From Euglena gracilis (lineage: Eukaryota > Euglenida > Euglenophyceae > Euglenales), in assembly GCA_039621445.1 (NCBI GenBank), contig CP154954.1:63756046-63820045 (forward strand): a stretch of 64,000 nucleotides of DNA, in the 5' to 3' direction. A program made the position numbers and the translations under genes. The notes under the pieces were generated by a model. The model ran no database searches. It worked only from the letters and a program-made list of their open reading frames with translations, and was not told the origin of the DNA. How positions within the stretch are numbered: the first letter of the stretch is position 1; the number at the start of each line of letters is the position of its first letter. Of the stretch, positions 61,601 to 64,000 are shown in pieces.

Positions 61601-63077
61601 AGCGACAGACCAGGGGGTTTTTGGCCCTCCCCCTCCCTGCAAAACCACTCTCATCAGTACCCTGCCCTGGGGGTCGGTCACTTTGGCCACTGGGCCAAAA
61701 ACGGCCAAAACCCAAAGGATCGTGGTCAATTTTGGCCAAAAATCTAAAGAATTTTCCAGCGCCTTCGGCGACGGGTGGCCACTTTCTGCCAAAGTGGCTG
61801 ACCCCCCCCCTGGGGGGAGGGGGGCAATAAGTCATTCTGAAAAAACCAGTCAGCCACCCGCCTCTGGGGGTTGGTCCGACACACCTTGAGGACCCCCCCC
61901 AGGAGGTGGTCCGGCCCCGGACAGGCTTCAATATAAGGGCAGGTGGGGAGTGGAGGGGTCGGACTGGTCCAGGGGGGGGGGGGGCATGCCTCCCACGTAA
62001 ACAGTGGCGCGGTGTGGGTGACCGATTTTCTGCCCCGAAAATTTTCGACCTCCCCCCAAAACAGCAAAAAGTGCCATTTTGGGCACTTTCTGTGCAAAAT
62101 TTTACCAAAAAGGCAAAAAAAAATTTGGCACAGAGCGCCAGAAGGAAGATTTTGACCTTTTGTGGGGGGGGGGTCCCAGGTATCCCCCCGGGGTCAGTCT
62201 GGACCCCCGGTCCAGGAGGGAAGGATTCAGACTGGGTGTGCAAATTGCCTCATTAGCAAGCTTGTGAGATGCAAGCTTCTGTGTAACTCAGAAGAACCCC
62301 CCAGGGGGGGGGGGAGTCAGGGGCCAGGCTTTGATATACGGACGGCGCACGGGGTTTAAGTGGGGGGTCCCCCACAACCATTGTGTATTTTGGCTATTGC
62401 GAGTGAAACCAACAAAATTGACACGACAAACACTTCATCACTTCTTCCAGGTCTCGTTTCGCAATTAAAAAGGCAATAATTAGAACATATATTCCCCAAA
62501 CAGCACCCCTCACATCAAACAATGATCTGAGCTAACACAAACAAAAAAGACAACCTTACCAGGGGTTTTTTAAAGACCGGGAGGGGGGGGGGAGGGGGTC
62601 GGCACCCCCCCACCCACCCCCTGGGGTGCCCCCCCCCCCCGGGACCCACCCACTTTTGCCCAAAAATGGCCAAAAATGCTAAAAATAGCACCCTTTTCAA
62701 AAATTTTCGGCGCCTTTGGTGCCGAAAAAGATATACCCACCAGCCCTACCCCCGGGGTCCAAGGAACCCACCCACCCTACCCCCCCCTTCCCCCGGGGGA
62801 AGGGGTCCAAGGCTAAAAAAAACCCCTGAACCTCACCCCCTTGGCAGGGTGAAATTGGCACCATTTTTTGGTCTCCGCACTGTGCGAGGTATCTGGCGCT
62901 ATCCATTTCAAATATCACAACCATTTTCTCCGAAAATGACATGAAATCAAATAAATGTCTGCTGCCATTGTTCATGGGGAAAAAAACATACAACACAAAC
63001 CTTGGATTTGACCGCAATGAAGGTCAACGATGATGACTCGGTCCACACTCATAGCCATCAAAAGTTGTGCCACGGCA
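43512..63077 (-). CDS. Ribose-phosphate pyrophosphokinase (PRPP synthetase), 6 exons visible, 5'-partial
   Basis: Host enzyme that makes PRPP from ribose 5-phosphate and ATP, for nucleotide, His and Trp synthesis. Exons in transcript order are 63077-63001, 50157-49974, 49428-49300, 45401-45306, 44613-44524 and 43625-43512 (TGA), all with GT-AG introns and consistent phases. The protein shows [11 protein letters not shown] with the conserved His, [16 protein letters not shown], the PRPP-binding loop [25 protein letters not shown] and VTDSIPQE. About 230 residues are visible; class I enzymes have about 315, so about 110 N-terminal residues lie beyond the right edge. Exon 50157-49974 is one base short of frame (near 50013-50022), either a sequencing error or a lesion. 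The C-terminus extends about 22 residues past the family's usual end. Confidence 0.92.
43626..45305 (-). other. PRPP synthetase introns around exon 44524-44613
   Basis: Two introns of 898 bp (43626-44523) and 692 bp (44614-45305). The first has a G/C run near 43718 and a GGTCCGATACACCTTGAG motif (44016) also seen near 61873. The second has G and C runs near 44880-44935 and a CCCACC repeat near 45180. No other gene. Confidence 0.6.
44524..44613 (-). CDS. PRPP synthetase exon
   Basis: 90 bp, 30 codons in phase 0: [20 protein letters not shown] then [10 protein letters not shown]. Acceptor is a T run plus CAG, donor AAG|GTTGTC. Confidence 0.93.
45306..45401 (-). CDS. PRPP synthetase exon
   Basis: 96 bp, 32 codons in phase 0: [20 protein letters not shown] then [12 protein letters not shown]. 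Acceptor CTGTCTCAG, donor GAG|GTGCAC. Confidence 0.93.
45850..45943. repeat. 94-bp hairpin element
   Basis: TTCTTTGGATTTGAGTTTTT at the left and its near complement at the right (AAAAACACAAATCCAAAGAG) flank a short core with GGTCACGTC. No clear target duplication. Confidence 0.55.
46803..47175. repeat. AT-rich inverted-repeat element
   Basis: CCATAGTTGGC at the left and GCCAACTATGG at the right enclose about 350 bp of T/A runs, including several TTTTTTTTAAAAAAAA palindromes. No convincing target duplication. Confidence 0.45.
47202..47488. mobile_element. hAT-like miniature element, 287 bp
   Basis: Ends CAGGCTTCTTTTTAAG and CTTAAAAAGAAGCCTG, with perfect 8-bp target duplication ATTTGGAC (47194-47201, 47489-47496). 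The interior is runs of G and C around a core with GGGCCCGTTAAAAGCAATTT and GCGCCGAAAAGGTATACCCA. Same family as 60876-61152. Confidence 0.93.
47891..47918. repeat. 28-bp GTT...AAC palindrome (isolated copy)
   Basis: GTTGATGTGCGCATTTGCGC then ACACCAAC; same form as the cluster at 56757-58670. Confidence 0.75.
49300..49428 (-). CDS. PRPP synthetase exon with PRPP-binding loop
   Basis: 129 bp, 43 codons in phase 0: [20 protein letters not shown] then [18 protein letters not shown] and VCLLK. Acceptor CCGTCTCCAG, donor AAG|GTATTC. Confidence 0.93.
49429..49973 (-). other. PRPP synthetase intron, 545 bp
   Basis: GT-AG intron between exons 50157-49974 and 49428-49300. Nothing else is seen in it. 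Confidence 0.7.
49974..50157 (-). CDS. PRPP synthetase exon with one-base frame defect
   Basis: Starts GG then [14 protein letters not shown] and continues to [15 protein letters not shown]. The frame then has to shift by one base to give [16 protein letters not shown] and the donor AAG|GTTTGC. Length 184 is one short of the 185 that both neighbouring phases require. Confidence 0.88.
51128..51765. mobile_element. Probable hAT-like element, 638 bp, older
   Basis: Left end CAGGGATGTTTTTTAAGACC; right end reads, on the opposite strand, CAGGGTTTTTTTTAAAATTT. Flanks CTTTCAAT and CTTTCGTC share only five of eight bases, so an aged duplication or a composite. Contains the TTCGGCAC core motif and a TGCAAAAAA tract. 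Confidence 0.55.
52791..52923. repeat. GC-rich foldback element, copy 1
   Basis: Begins GCGGATGATTGG and ends CCAATCAACCGC, with nested GGTCGGGCCGACC palindromes inside. The opposite-strand partner is at 54755-54892. Similarity extends past the right end into ATTACCCCCCC and a TTTAAGCCCCC run. Confidence 0.85.
53056..54180. repeat. Interstitial telomere-like (TTAGGG)n array, degenerate
   Basis: About 1.1 kb of GGTTAGGG units interrupted regularly by GATACGG and GCTGGGGATTAGGG. All units are in the same direction. Perfect TTAGGG runs never exceed about four copies, so it is an internal, mutated array or a telomere-like satellite and not a chromosome end. Confidence 0.92.
54198..54610. repeat. 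Tandem repeat with about 195-bp period
   Basis: GTAGGCCGACTAAGTTAGCA recurs at 54198 and 54396, and GTAGGCCGACTAAGTT at 54589 (spacing 198 and 193). Each unit contains two related sub-repeats with CCTTGCCTTGCACACACAA, and a C/G run. It directly follows the telomere-like array. Confidence 0.88.
54755..54892. repeat. GC-rich foldback element, copy 2 (inverted)
   Basis: Begins GCGGATGATTGG and ends CCAATCATCCGC, a perfect 12-bp terminal inverted repeat. The body repeats GGTCGGGCCGACC. In inverse orientation to 52791-52923; the two bracket the telomere-like array and the 195-bp tandem repeat. Confidence 0.88.
56757..58670. repeat. Cluster of 28-bp (and 36-bp) GTT...AAC palindromes
   Basis: At least twelve copies of a short palindromic unit with core TTGCGCAAATGCGC. 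Most are exactly 28 bp and begin GTT and end AAC: 56812, 56890, 56994, 57129, 58244, 58357, 58607 and 58643 (start positions). Longer 36-bp versions start at 56846 and 58394. 57031-57064 is a perfect 34-bp palindrome and 58607-58634 a perfect 28-bp one. Arms are either TTTATTTGCGC or TTGGTGCGCGC/TTTGTGGGCGC type, combined freely. 58157-58215 and 58244-58301 are inverse copies of a two-unit block. Confidence 0.9.
59109..59187. repeat. GGTGAACTTCACC palindrome group
   Basis: 59109-59134 is a perfect 26-bp palindrome built from GGTGAAGTTCACC and GGTGAACTTCACC. Further half-sites occur at 59136-59150 and about 59172-59198, next to a C run. Confidence 0.85.
59237..60230 (-). pseudogene. LINE-type (non-LTR) RT C-terminal fragment, interrupted
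   Basis: The - strand frame [20 protein letters not shown] followed by [12 protein letters not shown] has the LPL..GG.GLR signature found after the RT of many non-LTR retrotransposons. Upstream, [15 protein letters not shown] is in a neighbouring frame. A 442-bp element (59624-60065) sits in it. Weak overall: only a short stretch is recognisable and frames shift. Confidence 0.45.
59624..60065. mobile_element. hAT-like miniature element, 442 bp, second terminal type
   Basis: Ends CATACATCTCTTTAAGG and, on the other strand, CATACATCTCTCCAAGG (15 of 17 identical). Target duplication GTCCAAAC/GTCCAGAC (59616-59623, 60066-60073), seven of eight. The interior has G/C runs, GCTAGC-rich stretches and the TTCGGCGCTTTGCGCCGAA stem at 59889-59907. 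Interrupts the LINE-type fragment. Confidence 0.8.
60255..60629. mobile_element. hAT-like miniature element, 375 bp, third terminal type
   Basis: Ends CAGGGTTCGATATAAGGAC and, on the other strand, CAGGGTTTGATATAAGGAG. Perfect 8-bp target duplication GTTTCGAC (60247-60254, 60630-60637). Contains the TTCGGCGCAAAGCGCCGGA stem (60443-60461) and G runs. Related ends without partners occur near 61922 and 62326. Confidence 0.93.
60876..61152. mobile_element. hAT-like miniature element, 277 bp
   Basis: Same ends as 47202-47488 (CAGGCTTCTTTTTAAG). Perfect 8-bp target duplication AATGGGAC (60868-60875, 61153-61160). The interior differs mainly in G/C run lengths. Core stem TTTCGGCGCTTCGCGCCGAAA lies near 61000-61020. 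Confidence 0.93.
62560..62828. mobile_element. hAT-like miniature element, 269 bp
   Basis: Ends CAGGGGTTTTTTAAAG and, on the other strand, CAGGGGTTTTTTTTAG. Target duplication AACCTTAC/AACCTCAC (62552-62559, 62829-62836), seven of eight. Core stem TTTTCGGCGCC...GGTGCCGAAAA at 62704-62727, followed by GATATACCCA as in the other copies. Confidence 0.85.
63001..63077 (-). CDS. PRPP synthetase exon (first visible)
   Basis: 77 bp coding [20 protein letters not shown] then CGQIQ, ending in the first base of a Gly codon. Acceptor TTCCCCAG before it, donor GTTTGT after it. The split codon is completed by GG at the start of the next exon, 12.8 kb away. Confidence 0.88.
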
Positions 63078-64000
63078 CTGGGGAACAGCAGAGAAACCTT
63101 GGTTGGGGAAAGCAAAAAGCTTGTTGCAAGAAAACACAAACAGAGTGCATCTTAGAGAAGAAGATAAACAACAAGTTTTAAATGAATGTAAAATTCCACA
63201 GTTTCATTTCTCGGCCTGGTGTTGGTGGACCTGGGGGGGATTCACTTGAAAAGGTTTTTGGGGTTATTTCATTCTGGAAAACAGGAAGCTCGTGGTCTTG
63301 CTCAATCAATCTTAAAATCCGGAGGCTTTTGCCCTCTGCCAACACCAGACTCGCTCAAATTGGGGGACAGCCAGCAGCTGGTGGTCCTGCGTTATCTTGA
63401 ACATGGTTGGTGAATTCCTTCAGGCAAAATCATTGTGAAAATACAAACCAAATACAGAAGGAGTTCATTCCCTGCATATGTGCGAATCTCTTTTGAACAT
63501 GGTTTTCAATACCAATGAAAAACATTTGGAACTATTTGCTTTGCAAGAAGGGGCCTGGTGCAAATTATGCAAAAAAAATGAAAAAAAATCAAATTTTGAT
63601 GCATTTTGGATTAACTTTTTTGAAACATGGATCCAAAAAAACATGCAATTTGTTGGCCAAAAAAATCTGTTGTCCAAAAAAAAAAATGTTCAAAAAAATG
63701 TCAAAAATCAACAAAGCATTTGGTATTGGGTCAAATATGGTCTGAAATAAAAAAAAATTTAATAAAATAATTTCAGAAGAAATTGAAAAATTGCACGCAA
63801 AAAAAACACACAAAAAAAACCCGCAACAAAACGCTACTTGCGTTCCCCCCCTCCCCGGTGGACCCTCAGTCCGCCCAGTCAAAAATCTCCAGTGCTGGGA
63901 CAAAAGGAAAAACGTGGCCAGCCAAAGACCCTGAGTCATTTTACAAGTGGGACCTCCCCTCCCCCGGGGGGGGGGGTTAAAATAAAAGGCTGCATATATT
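63078..64000. other. Upstream PRPP synthetase intron, edge of window
   Basis: AT-rich DNA before the first visible exon. No upstream exon of the enzyme (such as the NLMELL or YFGYARQDR boxes of the family) was found, so the intron is at least 0.9 kb and the 5' exons are off the edge. A G run is at 63965-63975. Nothing else seen. Confidence 0.55.

Larger units (their letters stand above)
50158..63000 (-). other. PRPP synthetase intron, 12,843 bp
   Basis: Bounded by donor GTTTGT (63000) and acceptor TTCGCAG (50158). Filled with short inverted-repeat elements, a TTAGGG-like array, foldbacks, palindrome clusters and a LINE fragment, listed separately. 50160-51120 and 54900-56400 are otherwise AT-rich with TGCAAAAAT-type low complexity. 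57300-58150 has a short + frame (57934-58150) without a recognised family. Confidence 0.75.

Noticed and set aside
61922-62345. Element bounded by CAGGCTTCAATATAAGG and CAGGCTTTGATATACGG
   Set aside because: Both ends point the same way, so they are not a terminal inverted pair; probably two truncated copies.

Overview
The window is repeat-dominated nuclear DNA of a eukaryote with spliceosomal introns. Chromovirus, DIRS-group, gag-only LTR and LINE-type elements, long poly-G/poly-C runs and one host gene with long GT-AG introns fit an alga or related protist, but the sequence does not allow a lineage to be named.

1-13.8 kb: a GC-rich Ty3/gypsy chromovirus on the + strand, cut by the left window edge. 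The order is Gag, a C5-cytosine-methyltransferase-like domain, retropepsin, reverse transcriptase (RT), RNase H, integrase, chromodomain. It carries several frameshifts. A 3.5-kb G-rich satellite of roughly 50-bp units (9.29-12.78 kb) follows it.

13.8-27.7 kb: a decayed second Ty3/gypsy element (+). Its RT is split by an 8,663-bp gag-only LTR retrotransposon on the - strand (14452-23114) with 433-bp LTRs, an ATTTG target duplication, a primer-binding site and a polypurine tract. Antisense integrase fragments of other Ty3/gypsy copies and an unrecognised protein follow.

27.7-38.1 kb: three DIRS-group (tyrosine-recombinase) copies. The best (32703-37352, - strand) has inverted terminal repeats and an internal complementary region joining the complements of both ends. 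It sits inside an older + strand copy of its own family with no target duplication. An older, more diverged copy lies at 27.7-31.9 kb.

38.1-64 kb: a host gene for ribose-phosphate pyrophosphokinase (PRPP synthetase) on the - strand. Six exons with GT-AG introns lie between 43512 and 63077, and the 5' end is beyond the right edge. Its introns (one of 12.8 kb) and 3' flank hold many short inverted-repeat elements. Five have 7/8 or 8/8 matching 8-bp target duplications, as hAT-type transposons make, and a sixth is weaker. The introns also hold an interstitial TTAGGG-like array near inverted GC-rich foldbacks, a cluster of 28-bp GTT...AAC palindromes and a LINE fragment. No rRNA, tRNA or CRISPR was recognised.
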